From positions 372,001-436,000 of the forward strand of contig NZ_JAFVLN010000004.1 in assembly GCF_017377775.1 (NCBI RefSeq): a DNA stretch of 64,000 bases, written 5' to 3'. Positions 1 to 8,210 of this stretch are shown here, in pieces. The notes below the pieces were generated by a model. The model searched no databases. It saw only the letters and a list, made by a program, of their open reading frames with translations, and was not told the origin of the DNA. Source of the DNA: Streptomyces sp. VRA16 Mangrove soil (GTDB lineage: Bacteria; Actinomycetota; Actinomycetes; Streptomycetales; Streptomycetaceae). Both the position numbers and the translations under genes were made by a program. Every line of letters begins with the position of its first letter. Within the stretch, counting starts at the first letter, position 1.

Positions 1-1
1 G

Positions 2-490
2 CACGGCTATGAGCTGCGCAAACACATCACCGCGCTCACGGGCCACGTGCGGCCGGTCGCCGAGAGCACCCTGTATCCGGCGATCAAGCGCCTGGAGAAG
101 GCGGGGCTGCTCACCCGGGAGACGCAGCCCGGCGCGGTCGCGGCGCCGCGGCACATGCTGAGCCTCACCGAGGCGGGGCGCGCGGAACTGCGCCACCGGC
201 TGCGCGAGCCGGCCCGCACGGACATCACGGACGAGAACCGCTGGTTCACCGTGCTCGCGTTCCTGCGCCATCTCGACGACGCACGCGAGCAGGCGGGCGT
301 ACTACGCCGTCGGCTCGGCTTCCTGGAGGAGCCCGCGAGCTTCTTCTACGCGGGGGAGCGGCCGCTGCGGGCCGAGGAGTTGGACGATCCGTTCCGCCAG
401 GGGATCCTCACCATCGCCCGCGCCACCAGTCGCACCGAGCTCGCCTGGTTGCGCGAGACGCTCAAGTCCCTTGATCCAGAAGGGAGTTGA
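2..490 (+). CDS. PadR family transcriptional regulator (5' end outside window)
   Basis: The reading frame is open from the window edge and starts within the typical PadR motif HGYEL, followed by STLYPAIKRLEKAGLL, the recognition part of the winged helix-turn-helix. About 162 residues are visible, so only the first 20 or so are missing. The C-terminal half, about residues 65-160, is the helical PadR C-terminal (Vir-like) dimerisation region. These proteins repress nearby genes, often efflux or stress genes, in response to small ligands; the target cannot be told from the window. The stop overlaps possible early starts of the next gene, so the two could be co-transcribed. Confidence 0.85.
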   Translation, partial: HGYELRKHITALTGHVRPVAESTLYPAIKRLEKAGLLTRETQPGAVAAPRHMLSLTEAGRAELRHRLREPARTDITDENRWFTVLAFLRHLDDAREQAGVLRRRLGFLEEPASFFYAGERPLRAEELDDPFRQGILTIARATSRTELAWLRETLKSLDPEGS

Positions 491-603
491 CGTCCGACAT
501 GAAGGGTCGGCCGCCGCCTTCTTCTGTCACCATGGCTGCAACTGGGGGAGGCATAAATGCAGTTCCCGGGCGGGAGTCGATCAGCAGGGGGACGGTGGGA
601 CGC

Positions 604-948
604 ATGCTCGACAGAGTCCACAAGGCGTGGAGCACCTGGCGCAAGAAGGCCACCCGGCACGAGGAGCGAACACACGGCGAGGGTGCGCAGGACGGGCACG
701 GGGCCCGGCGGGCCGCGGGCGGACCGCGGCGTACGCCCAACCTGTTCGAGGCGGCCGCCGCCTACGTGACGGCCTGCGTCGAGGACGACCAGGAACGCGT
801 CGACGAGGCCGCGGGCTGGGTGGAGCCCAACGCCCTGGCCTTCGGGGTCAACGAGCTGGCGTGCAGGGCGCTCATCGCGCTCGCGCGAGAACGCGACGAA
901 TCGCCGCGGGTCGTGGCGCGAAGCCTCCTCGGCCTGCCCGTCGCCTGA
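604..948 (+). CDS. hypothetical protein, 114 aa
   Basis: A short protein not recognised as a named family. The N-terminal third is basic and probably disordered (DRVHKAWSTWRKK, then a run rich in Gly, Arg and His). The C-terminal half is acidic and helical, with NLFEAAAAYVTACVEDD and LACRALIALARERDE. ATG 604 was chosen because a well-formed helical segment follows it. Earlier in-frame starts at 487 (TTG) and 499 (ATG) would overlap or abut the PadR stop and add a low-complexity leader. It lies on the same strand as the PadR gene. Function unknown. Confidence 0.5.
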   Translation: MLDRVHKAWSTWRKKATRHEERTHGEGAQDGHGARRAAGGPRRTPNLFEAAAAYVTACVEDDQERVDEAAGWVEPNALAFGVNELACRALIALARERDESPRVVARSLLGLPVA

Positions 949-1324
949 CGTCCGTGCGCGCCGGATCGGGACACTTGAGTGCGGCAGGTACGGCGCTGCC
1001 CGTCTCGGCCACGCGGGCCGGCCGCTCGCGGAACTCGCGCACGGTGCGCGGCCGGTGGCCGGGGCCGCAGCAGTGCTGACGCAAGCGCGGTTCTGCCCGC
1101 GGCACCGCGGTGAGGGCCCGCCGCGCCGCCCGTGGCCGCCGGTCGCCTTGAAAGCGACCCGGCAAGGGAGTCACACAAAGCGCACACGCTTCATCGACAT
1201 GACCTCCACCGAAGGGGCGCACGCTGCGGCGGAGCGACTGATTTTCCTGGTCATCGCCCCTGTACGACATCGTCCGCGACTGACTAAGGTCACGCCGACG
1301 GAACGTAGCTAAGGGGAGGCTGGC
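949..1324. other. 376-bp intergenic stretch
   Basis: No convincing gene. Short open frames here have atypical composition and no ribosome site. The right half (about 1160-1300) is less GC-rich than its surroundings and probably holds the promoter of the gene at 1325, whose AGGGGAGG ribosome site lies at about 1312-1319. A small CCGCGG-CA-CCGCGG inverted repeat near 1098 is the only local symmetry seen. Confidence 0.4.
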
Positions 1325-2206
1325 ATGGCCGGGACGGACGACGCAGTCGCCGCCGAGGACGACGCGCTGTACGTACTGACCGCGGTGTTGTTGACGCCCG
1401 CAAAGTTCCCCAGCGTGCTCGGCGACGACTATCCGGAGGCGTGCGCCGCGCTGGGGCTCGCGCCGCTGGCGGACGGGTACGGCCTGGTGCTCGGCCAGGA
1501 CGGGGACGGCGCGCGCTGGACGGTCGTCGTCGACGACGTGTCCCTGGTCGCCGTCGCCATCGCCTCCTGGGACTGCGGCATGGAGTACGAGCTCTCGCCC
1601 GACGAGAACAGCATGGTCGCGGCGTTGCCCGGCTGGCCGCTGGCGCTCGCGGTGTCGGCGCCCGGCGTCCCGGCGCCGCACGATCCGGAGCCCGGCCCCG
1701 AGGCGGGCGACCAGGAACCGCTCTCGCCGCCCGACACGCAGACGTGGGGGCCCGCGCAGCGACGCCTGGGGGCGGACGAGATCGCCCTGCAGTGGGCGAC
1801 CTGGCGGGACCAGATCGACGACTCCCAGTTCGCCACGGACACGGCCGGGACGCCGTCCGAGCCTGCGGACGGAGGGCCCGAGGCCGACGCGGGTGGCCCG
1901 GACGCCGCGGACGATGCCGCACAAGCTCCACAGGGCCCCCGCACGGGTATCCGCCGCGTCCTGGCCGAGGCCCGCGCCTACGTGGACTCGCCGCCGCCGC
2001 TGGGCCGCGTGCGCTCGGCGTTCGCGTCGGGCGACGCCCGGACACTGCGGGCCGACGGGCCGGGCTGGTCGATGGTGGCGCGCACCGACGACATCGCCTT
2101 CGTACTGCTCGACGACGAGCCCGGCGAGGTGCTCCCGGTCGGCAGGGGCGCCGAGTTGCCCGGACTGCTGGAAGCGCTCGACAGGATGGCGGTCCGCCCG
2201 GCCTGA
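1325..2206 (+). CDS. conserved hypothetical protein, 293 aa
   Basis: Begins after a strong AGGGGAGG ribosome site. Two folded segments flank a long low-complexity acidic linker (about residues 115-205, rich in Pro, Asp, Glu and Gly). The N-terminal part (about 10-110) contains DDALYVLTAVLLTPAKFPSVLGDDY and a WTVVVDDVSLVAVAIASWDCG strand. The C-terminal part (about 210-293) has a WSMVARTDDIAFVLLDDEPGE strand-turn-strand. There are no signal peptide, membrane segments or recognised catalytic motifs, so it is probably cytosolic. I do not recognise the family. Confidence 0.75.
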   Translation: MAGTDDAVAAEDDALYVLTAVLLTPAKFPSVLGDDYPEACAALGLAPLADGYGLVLGQDGDGARWTVVVDDVSLVAVAIASWDCGMEYELSPDENSMVAALPGWPLALAVSAPGVPAPHDPEPGPEAGDQEPLSPPDTQTWGPAQRRLGADEIALQWATWRDQIDDSQFATDTAGTPSEPADGGPEADAGGPDAADDAAQAPQGPRTGIRRVLAEARAYVDSPPPLGRVRSAFASGDARTLRADGPGWSMVARTDDIAFVLLDDEPGEVLPVGRGAELPGLLEALDRMAVRPA

Positions 2207-2318
2207 ACCGCCTTTGCCACACAGGGCATGGGCGCTCCATGTGGCCCCACACCATAGGTGCGGGCGGTCCGTGCCCCGACGATGAGGCCTCTTCCCACCC
2301 TCACGAGGAGGCCTTTCC

Positions 2319-3695
2319 ATGCGTACGCCCAGAACCGTGACCTTGCTGGCCACCGCCTTCGTGGCCCTGACCGTCTCGGGGCCGCACCTGGCGAGTGCGG
2401 CCACCGAAGACGTCGCGCGGTGCGCAGGGCAGGTCCACGCGCGCGTGCCGGGCGCGGCCTTTCAGCAGACAGCCTGTCTGGACGACCTGACGACGAAGGG
2501 CCTGGCCGGCACCGCGTACACCGACATGACCGACCAGGCGGGTCTGACGGCCAAGGCCACGCAGAACCCCTCCGGTGTCCCCGGCATCCAGATCGACGGG
2601 TACTTCCGGGACGGCTCGCACACGAACACCACGCATGGCTGGAACCACGACTCCCAGTTCGTGATCCGGATGCCCGAGCACTGGAACGGCGGCCTGGTGG
2701 TGACGGCCTCGCCGGGCAACCGCAAGCAGTACTCGACCGACACGGCCATCTCCGACCGCGCGCTCGCCCAGGGATACGCGTACGCGGCCACGGACAAGGG
2801 CAACACGGGCCCGGACTTCTATCGCGACGGCAAGCGTGCCGGTGACGCGGTCGCCGAGTGGAACGAACGCACCACGCAGCTCACGCGCGCCGCCAAGAAG
2901 GCCGTCGCCCTGCGCTACGGACACTCGCCCCGGCGCACGTACATGACCGGCATCTCCAACGCGGGCTATCTGACGCGCTGGCAGCTGGAGAACCACCCCG
3001 AGCTGTACGACGGCGGCGTCGACTGGGAAGGCGTGCTGTGGACCACGGACGGCCCGAATCTCTTCACCACGCTGCCGACAGCCGTGGCGTACGGGCAGGG
3101 GAAAGCCGATGCGGACGACATGTACGCGGCCGGTTTCGCCCGCGGCTCCGAGTTCCTGTGGCCGTATCACCAGAAGGCGTACTGGGGCCTGACGCAGAAG
3201 GTGTACCGCGCCGAGTTCGACCCGTCCTACGACCCGGACTGCCCCGGCGACTCGGCCGGTTCGACACTGGACGAGATGCTCGCGCCCTGCGCGTCGGACG
3301 GCTCGTACCGCTACGCCGACCGTCCGGAGCCGGTGCGCCGGGCCGTCTCGCGCGTGGCGCTGACCGGGCGCGTCGGCAAGCCGCTGCTGACACTCCAGGG
3401 CGACCTGGACACGCTGCTGCCGATCGCCACGGACGCCGACGTGTACGCACGGATGGCCGACGACCAGGGACGCGGGCGGCTGCACCGCACGTACCGGATC
3501 CAGGACGGCACGCACACCGACGGCCTGTACGACACCTATCCGGACCGGCTGCGGCCGATCCTGCCGTGCTACCGGGACGCCTTCGACACCCTCACCCGGT
3601 GGGTGGAGCACGGCACGAAGCCGCCCGCGGACCACACGGTGCGGCGGCCCGCGAGCGGTGACGTCGTCAACTCGTGCTCCGTCAGCGCCCCCTAG
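2319..3695 (+). CDS. secreted alpha/beta hydrolase, tannase/feruloyl-esterase-like
   Basis: A 458-residue protein with a Sec signal peptide (basic start, hydrophobic 9-25, cleavage near ASA-AT). The nucleophile elbow is GISNAG with Ser213. Likely partners are the Asp in LTLQGDLDTLLP (about 350) and the His in QDGTHTDGLYD (about 390), which fit an alpha/beta-hydrolase triad. The overall pattern resembles the tannase / 3-hydroxybutyrate-oligomer hydrolase group, so ester hydrolysis outside the cell is likely; the substrate is not predictable. A GAGGAGG ribosome site precedes ATG 2319. Its stop overlaps by a few bases the stop of the convergent small gene downstream. Confidence 0.8.
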   Translation: MRTPRTVTLLATAFVALTVSGPHLASAATEDVARCAGQVHARVPGAAFQQTACLDDLTTKGLAGTAYTDMTDQAGLTAKATQNPSGVPGIQIDGYFRDGSHTNTTHGWNHDSQFVIRMPEHWNGGLVVTASPGNRKQYSTDTAISDRALAQGYAYAATDKGNTGPDFYRDGKRAGDAVAEWNERTTQLTRAAKKAVALRYGHSPRRTYMTGISNAGYLTRWQLENHPELYDGGVDWEGVLWTTDGPNLFTTLPTAVAYGQGKADADDMYAAGFARGSEFLWPYHQKAYWGLTQKVYRAEFDPSYDPDCPGDSAGSTLDEMLAPCASDGSYRYADRPEPVRRAVSRVALTGRVGKPLLTLQGDLDTLLPIATDADVYARMADDQGRGRLHRTYRIQDGTHTDGLYDTYPDRLRPILPCYRDAFDTLTRWVEHGTKPPADHTVRRPASGDVVNSCSVSAP

Positions 3696-3874
3696 CGACC
3701 CAGCTCCTTGCGTGTCACGCGGCGCAGCCTGCGCCGCTGTGACGGATCGAGCGTCAGGTACGCCGCGGCGGGTACGCCCAGCACGATGAGCAGGGCCGCC
3801 CACCAGGGCAGCCAGATCAGCAGGATGATCCCGGCCGCCACGCCTCCCGCGGCGATCTTCGCGTTCTTCGACAT
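3692..3874 (-). CDS. small membrane protein, 60 aa
   Basis: A 60-residue protein with a short basic N-terminus (MSKNAKI), two hydrophobic stretches (about residues 8-22 and 25-41, with a WLPWW turn between them) and a strongly basic C-terminal tail (SQRRRLRRVTRKELGR). It reads as a two-helix hairpin membrane protein. A GGAGGCC ribosome site lies just upstream of its ATG. It is convergent with the secreted hydrolase, overlapping it by the stop codons. No family is recognised and function is unknown. Confidence 0.65.
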   Translation of the reverse strand: MSKNAKIAAGGVAAGIILLIWLPWWAALLIVLGVPAAAYLTLDPSQRRRLRRVTRKELGR

Positions 3875-4023
3875 GTGTGTGGCCTCCTTCGGGGCGGCCC
3901 GCCCTCGGATGGGTGGAGCGGGCCCGCCTCTGCTGTGAGAAACGGGCCCGCGGCGTCCACGGTTCCGTCGCGCGACCCTGATACGTCCCTGATCCCGCGC
4001 CCCCGGGACGTCCCCGGGGCGCG

Positions 4024-5061
4024 TCAGATGTCGGCCCGCAGCGGCTCCCCCACTTCATACATGTGCCGCAGTGCCTGGCGGTAGGAGTCGACGAGCCCCG
4101 TCTCCACGAAGGGGATGCCGAGGCGTCGGCAGTGGGCCTTCACCATGGGCTGGGCGAGGCGCAGGTGGGGGCGCGGCATGCTGGGGAACAGGTGGTGCTC
4201 GATCTGGTAGTTGAGGCCGCCGAGGAACCAGTCGGTCAGCGCTCCGCCCTTGATGTTGCGCGAGGTGAGGACCTGGCGCCGCAGGTGCCCCCACTTGTCG
4301 CCGTCGGGGTCGGGCATCTCCATGCCCTTGTGGTTGGGCGCGAAGGCCATGCCCAGGTGCAGCCCGAACAGCGCCTGGTGCAGCGCGGCGAAGACGAGGG
4401 CGTGGCCGAGCGGCATGAGGGACAGCAGCAGGGTCACGTAGCCGACGACGTGGGCGACGAGGAGCGCGCCCTCCACCAGGCGCTCGCGGCCGCTCTGGCG
4501 GCGCAGGTCCTGGAACCCGTACACCTTCAGGGCGAGGCCCTCCAGGAGCGTGAGCGGGAAGAACAGCCAGGCCTGGTGGCGGGTGAGCCAGCCGCGGAAG
4601 CCGGTACGGGTTGCGGCCTGTCCGCTGGTGAAGACGAGGACGTCGGCGGCGACGTCGGGGTCCTTGTCGATGTGGTTGGGGTTCGCGTGGTGGCGGTTGT
4701 GCTTCTGGTTCCACCACGCATAGCTCATGCCGAGCAGCAGGTTTCCATGGATCAGCCCGATGACTCGGCTCACAGACCGGTTGGCTGTGATCTGGGCGTG
4801 GCCGGCGTCGTGGCCGATGAAGGCGGTACGCGCGCTGAGGACGGCGAGGACGGGCGCGAGGGCGAGCACCCACCAGGTGCCGCCGATGAGCGCCATGCCG
4901 GTGACGACGGCGGCGAGCGCGAGGGCGTTGGTCACGATGGTGCGCACGTACCAGCCGGTGCGCCGGTCGAGCAGCCCCTGCCCCTTGACGTCCTTCAGCA
5001 GGGGCGTGAACTCGCTTCCCGTGTCGGTCGGTGACGGCGGTGCGGCGACGGCCAGGGACAT
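4024..5061 (-). CDS. membrane fatty acid desaturase
   Basis: A 345-residue di-iron desaturase of the acyl-lipid/front-end type. The three histidine boxes are visible: HDAGH (84-88), HNRHH (121-125) and QIEHH (286-290). The Gln replacing the first His of the third box is typical of front-end-like desaturases. Hydrophobic segments at about 42-78, 163-182 and 198-240 provide the membrane hairpins. It would insert a double bond into membrane acyl chains using O2 and an electron carrier, adjusting fluidity. No ferredoxin or reductase partner is adjacent. It is divergent from the SNF2 gene across a palindrome-rich gap. Confidence 0.9.
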   Translation of the reverse strand: MSLAVAAPPSPTDTGSEFTPLLKDVKGQGLLDRRTGWYVRTIVTNALALAAVVTGMALIGGTWWVLALAPVLAVLSARTAFIGHDAGHAQITANRSVSRVIGLIHGNLLLGMSYAWWNQKHNRHHANPNHIDKDPDVAADVLVFTSGQAATRTGFRGWLTRHQAWLFFPLTLLEGLALKVYGFQDLRRQSGRERLVEGALLVAHVVGYVTLLLSLMPLGHALVFAALHQALFGLHLGMAFAPNHKGMEMPDPDGDKWGHLRRQVLTSRNIKGGALTDWFLGGLNYQIEHHLFPSMPRPHLRLAQPMVKAHCRRLGIPFVETGLVDSYRQALRHMYEVGEPLRADI

Positions 5062-5202
5062 GGCTGTTCTCCGGTCTGTGATGGGCGTGGGCGAAGCGGC
5101 GGGCTACGCGTCGGCCCGACCCGACGAACGTATGGATCAGGGCCCTTGGGCGGCCATGGCGCCACCACCCGACTGCGACAGGGGGTCACCACACGGCGAG
5201 CG

Positions 5203-5227
5203 GGGGGTTACCCCCACCCTTAAGGGT
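5203..5227. promoter_or_regulatory. paired palindromes between desaturase and SNF2 genes
   Basis: GGGGGTTACCCCC (5203-5215) is followed directly by the perfect 12-bp palindrome ACCCTTAAGGGT (5216-5227). They sit mid-way in the divergent desaturase/SNF2 intergenic region, where a shared operator would be expected. The binding protein is unknown. Confidence 0.35.
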
Positions 5228-5312
5228 CAGGTGATCCACATCACGACAAAAAGGTTCCCGTCCGGCTTGCGCGGGGGTGTACTGTCGGCGCCTCCAGAGC
5301 GGGTAGTCAAAT

Positions 5313-8210
5313 TTGAAGACTTCGAGACGGAAGAACGAGGAAGCAGCTATCTCCGAGCACACGCATCCCGTGCCCACTCCTGCCGAGACGACCGAACTCG
5401 TACGGTGTCGTGTCCTGTTCCTGCCGGCGGACCCGGCGCGCACCTCGACCGTGGCCTTCTGGCGCCCCGACGGCGACGAGCCGCCCCTGCCGCAGGCGGG
5501 CACTCCCGTCGAGGTGCCGCTGGCGCTGCCCGAAGGAGTGGTGACGGTCTCCGCGGTGGCTCTGCCGGTGCGGGCCGCGCTGCCGGTCCTCACGCGCGCG
5601 CGGGCGGCCGCCGACGCCGATCCGACGGCGGCCTTCTGGGGCGCCGCGACCCTTCTGGCGCTGCAACTCGCCGCGCAGGGGCTGTTGTTGCCGGGAGTGA
5701 GCGCGGACGACCACGACGCGTGGCGGTCGGGTCCGCTGCGCGCCGAGGACCTGGAGCGGGTGCGCGAGCTGGCGGCCGCGATGCCTCCGCAGGCGCACGC
5801 CGTCCCGCTGGACGGGCACGCGCCGCCCCGGCTGCACGCTCCGGAGCGGCTCGTGAGGTCCTTCCTGGACGCGGTGGCCGACACGCTGCCGCGCTCCCCC
5901 GCCGCGCAGGCGGCCGCCGGTTCCGCCGCGTTCGCGGCGCGTCGCCCGCAGCGGGTGCCGGAGCTGCGGCCATGGGCGGCGGACGTCGCGTCCGGGCACG
6001 ACGCCGGGGTGCGGCTCTCCCTGCGGGTGGAGGTGCCCGGCCTCGCGCTGTCCGCCGGTGAGGAGACCCAGACCCGGCTGCCGTTCCGGATCGTGCTGCA
6101 GATGCACAGCGTCGCCGATCCCGCGCTGGTGGCGGACGCCGCGGAGGTGTGGGCGGGGACCAGCGCGGCCGCCAGGGCCTTCGGTGCGCGCGCCCGCATG
6201 GACGCCCTTCTGGCACTGCGGCGCGCCACGCGCGCGTGGGCGCCACTGGCCCCGCTGCTGTCGGCCGCCGTCCCGGATGCGCTGGAGCCGGCCGACGAGG
6301 AGGTCGTCGACCTGCTGGGAAGCGGGGCGCGCGCCCTGGCCGCGGCCGGTGTCGAGGTGCACTGGCCCAAGGAACTGGCCCGCAAACTCACGGCCCGCGC
6401 CGTGGTCGGCCCGCCGGACGACGAGGGCGGGGACCGGCTCGCATCGGACACCCCGTCGTTCCTGTCCGCGGACGCGCTGCTGGCGTTCGACTGGCGGTTC
6501 GCCCTCGGCGACCAGGAGTTGAGCCGCGCGGAGCTGGACGTGCTCGCCGAGGCGAACCGGCCGGTGGTGCGGCTGCGCGACCAGTGGGTGCTCATCGACC
6601 CGGACGAGGCCCGGCGGGCCCGCGCCCACCAGGACCGCAAGGTCACCCCTGTCGACGCGCTGAGCGCCGTTCTGACGGGCTCCACGGAGGTGGAGGGGCG
6701 CCGGATCGAGGTCCGCCCGACGGGCTGGCTGGCGGAGCTGCGGGACCGGCTCGCGGACCCCGAGGGGATGGACCCCGTCGGGCAGCCGGCCGCGCTCGCG
6801 GCCGAACTGCGGGACTACCAGCTGCGCGGACTGAACTGGCTGGCCCGGATGACCTCGCTCGGCCTGGGCGCCTGCCTCGCCGACGACATGGGGCTCGGCA
6901 AGACGATCACCCTGATCGCGCTGCACCTGCACCGGCAGACGGCACCCGAGACCTCCGGCGCCACCTTGGTGGTGTGCCCGACCTCGCTCATGGGCAACTG
7001 GCAGCGCGAGATCGAGAAGTTCGCCCCGGGCACCCCGGTCCGCCGCTTCCACGGCGGGCGCCGGTCCCTGGACGACCTGGCGGACGGCGAGTTCGTCCTG
7101 ACCACGTACGGGACGATGCGCCTGGACGCGGCGCAACTGGCCGCCGTCCCCTGGGGCATGGTCGTCACCGACGAGGCCCAGCACGTGAAGAACCCGTTCT
7201 CCGCGACGGCGAAGGAACTGCGCACCATCGGCGCCCGCGCGCGCGTGGCGCTCACCGGCACCCCGGTGGAGAACAACCTGTCCGAGCTGTGGGCGATCCT
7301 CGACTGGACCACCCCGGGCCTCCTCGGCCGGCTCGGCACCTTCCGCACCCGCTACGCCCGGGCCGTCGAGGGCGGCAAGGACCCGGCCGCCGCCGAGCGG
7401 CTGGCCAAGCTGGTGCGGCCCTTCCTGCTGCGCCGCCGCAAGTCGGACCCCGGTATCGCGCCCGAGCTGCCGCCCAAGACCGAGACCGACCGCGCCGTGT
7501 CGCTGACCACGGAGCAGGCGGGCCTGTACGAGGCCGTGGTGCGCGAGACGCTGGCGGAGATCGCCGGCGCCGAGGGGATCGAGCGGCGCGGTCTGATCGT
7601 GAAGCTCCTGACGGCGCTCAAGCAGATCTGCAACCACCCGGCGCAGTACCTGAAGGAGAGCAGGCCGCGCGTCGCGGGCCGTTCCGGAAAGCTGGAGCTC
7701 CTGGACGAGCTCGTGGACACGATCCTGGCCGAGGACGCGAGCGTGCTGGTCTTCACGCAGTACGTCCAGATGGCCCGCCTCCTGGAGAAGCACCTGGAGG
7801 GCAGGGGCGTGGCGACCCAGTTCCTGCACGGCGGCGTCCCGGTCGCGGAGCGCGAGGCCATGGTGGGGCGTTTCCAGGACGGGGAGGTTCCTGTCTTCCT
7901 GCTCTCCTTGAAGGCGGCCGGTACGGGGCTCAATCTCACGCGCGCGGAGCACGTCGTGCACTACGACCGCTGGTGGAACCCGGCCGTGGAGGCGCAGGCC
8001 ACCGACCGCGCGTACCGGATCGGGCAGACCCGGCCCGTGCAGGTGCACCGGCTGATCGCGGAGGGCACGATCGAGGACCGCATCGCCGAGATGCTCGTGC
8101 GCAAGCAGGATCTGGCGGATGCCGTCCTGGGGGCCGGTGAGGCGGCCCTGACCGAACTCACCGATGCCGAACTGGCCGATCTGGTCGAGCTGCGAGGGGG
8201 CGCCCGATGA
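5313..8210 (+). CDS. SNF2-family DEAD/DEAH-box ATPase
   Basis: A protein of about 953-965 residues. The first 450 residues are the bacterial SNF2-associated N-terminal region. The SNF2 motor follows: Walker A in DDMGLGKT (about 525-532), DEAQ box (about 620-623), LTGTPVENN, then a helicase C domain with VLVFTQYVQM (about 810) and the motif QATDRAYRIGQTRPV (about 895-908). It should translocate on or remodel DNA-protein complexes using ATP. The start is uncertain: TTG 5313 lies in a palindrome, while the best ribosome site, GAGGAAG, precedes an in-frame ATC at 5349; GTG 5370 is another option. Its TGA overlaps the ATG of the SWIM gene, so the two are translationally coupled. Confidence 0.9.
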   Translation: MKTSRRKNEEAAISEHTHPVPTPAETTELVRCRVLFLPADPARTSTVAFWRPDGDEPPLPQAGTPVEVPLALPEGVVTVSAVALPVRAALPVLTRARAAADADPTAAFWGAATLLALQLAAQGLLLPGVSADDHDAWRSGPLRAEDLERVRELAAAMPPQAHAVPLDGHAPPRLHAPERLVRSFLDAVADTLPRSPAAQAAAGSAAFAARRPQRVPELRPWAADVASGHDAGVRLSLRVEVPGLALSAGEETQTRLPFRIVLQMHSVADPALVADAAEVWAGTSAAARAFGARARMDALLALRRATRAWAPLAPLLSAAVPDALEPADEEVVDLLGSGARALAAAGVEVHWPKELARKLTARAVVGPPDDEGGDRLASDTPSFLSADALLAFDWRFALGDQELSRAELDVLAEANRPVVRLRDQWVLIDPDEARRARAHQDRKVTPVDALSAVLTGSTEVEGRRIEVRPTGWLAELRDRLADPEGMDPVGQPAALAAELRDYQLRGLNWLARMTSLGLGACLADDMGLGKTITLIALHLHRQTAPETSGATLVVCPTSLMGNWQREIEKFAPGTPVRRFHGGRRSLDDLADGEFVLTTYGTMRLDAAQLAAVPWGMVVTDEAQHVKNPFSATAKELRTIGARARVALTGTPVENNLSELWAILDWTTPGLLGRLGTFRTRYARAVEGGKDPAAAERLAKLVRPFLLRRRKSDPGIAPELPPKTETDRAVSLTTEQAGLYEAVVRETLAEIAGAEGIERRGLIVKLLTALKQICNHPAQYLKESRPRVAGRSGKLELLDELVDTILAEDASVLVFTQYVQMARLLEKHLEGRGVATQFLHGGVPVAEREAMVGRFQDGEVPVFLLSLKAAGTGLNLTRAEHVVHYDRWWNPAVEAQATDRAYRIGQTRPVQVHRLIAEGTIEDRIAEMLVRKQDLADAVLGAGEAALTELTDAELADLVELRGGAR

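Noticed and set aside
872..2404. Long minus-strand frame across the gap and the 1325-2206 gene
   Set aside because: Arg/Pro/Gly-rich shadow with no motif; the plus-strand gene has a strong ribosome site.
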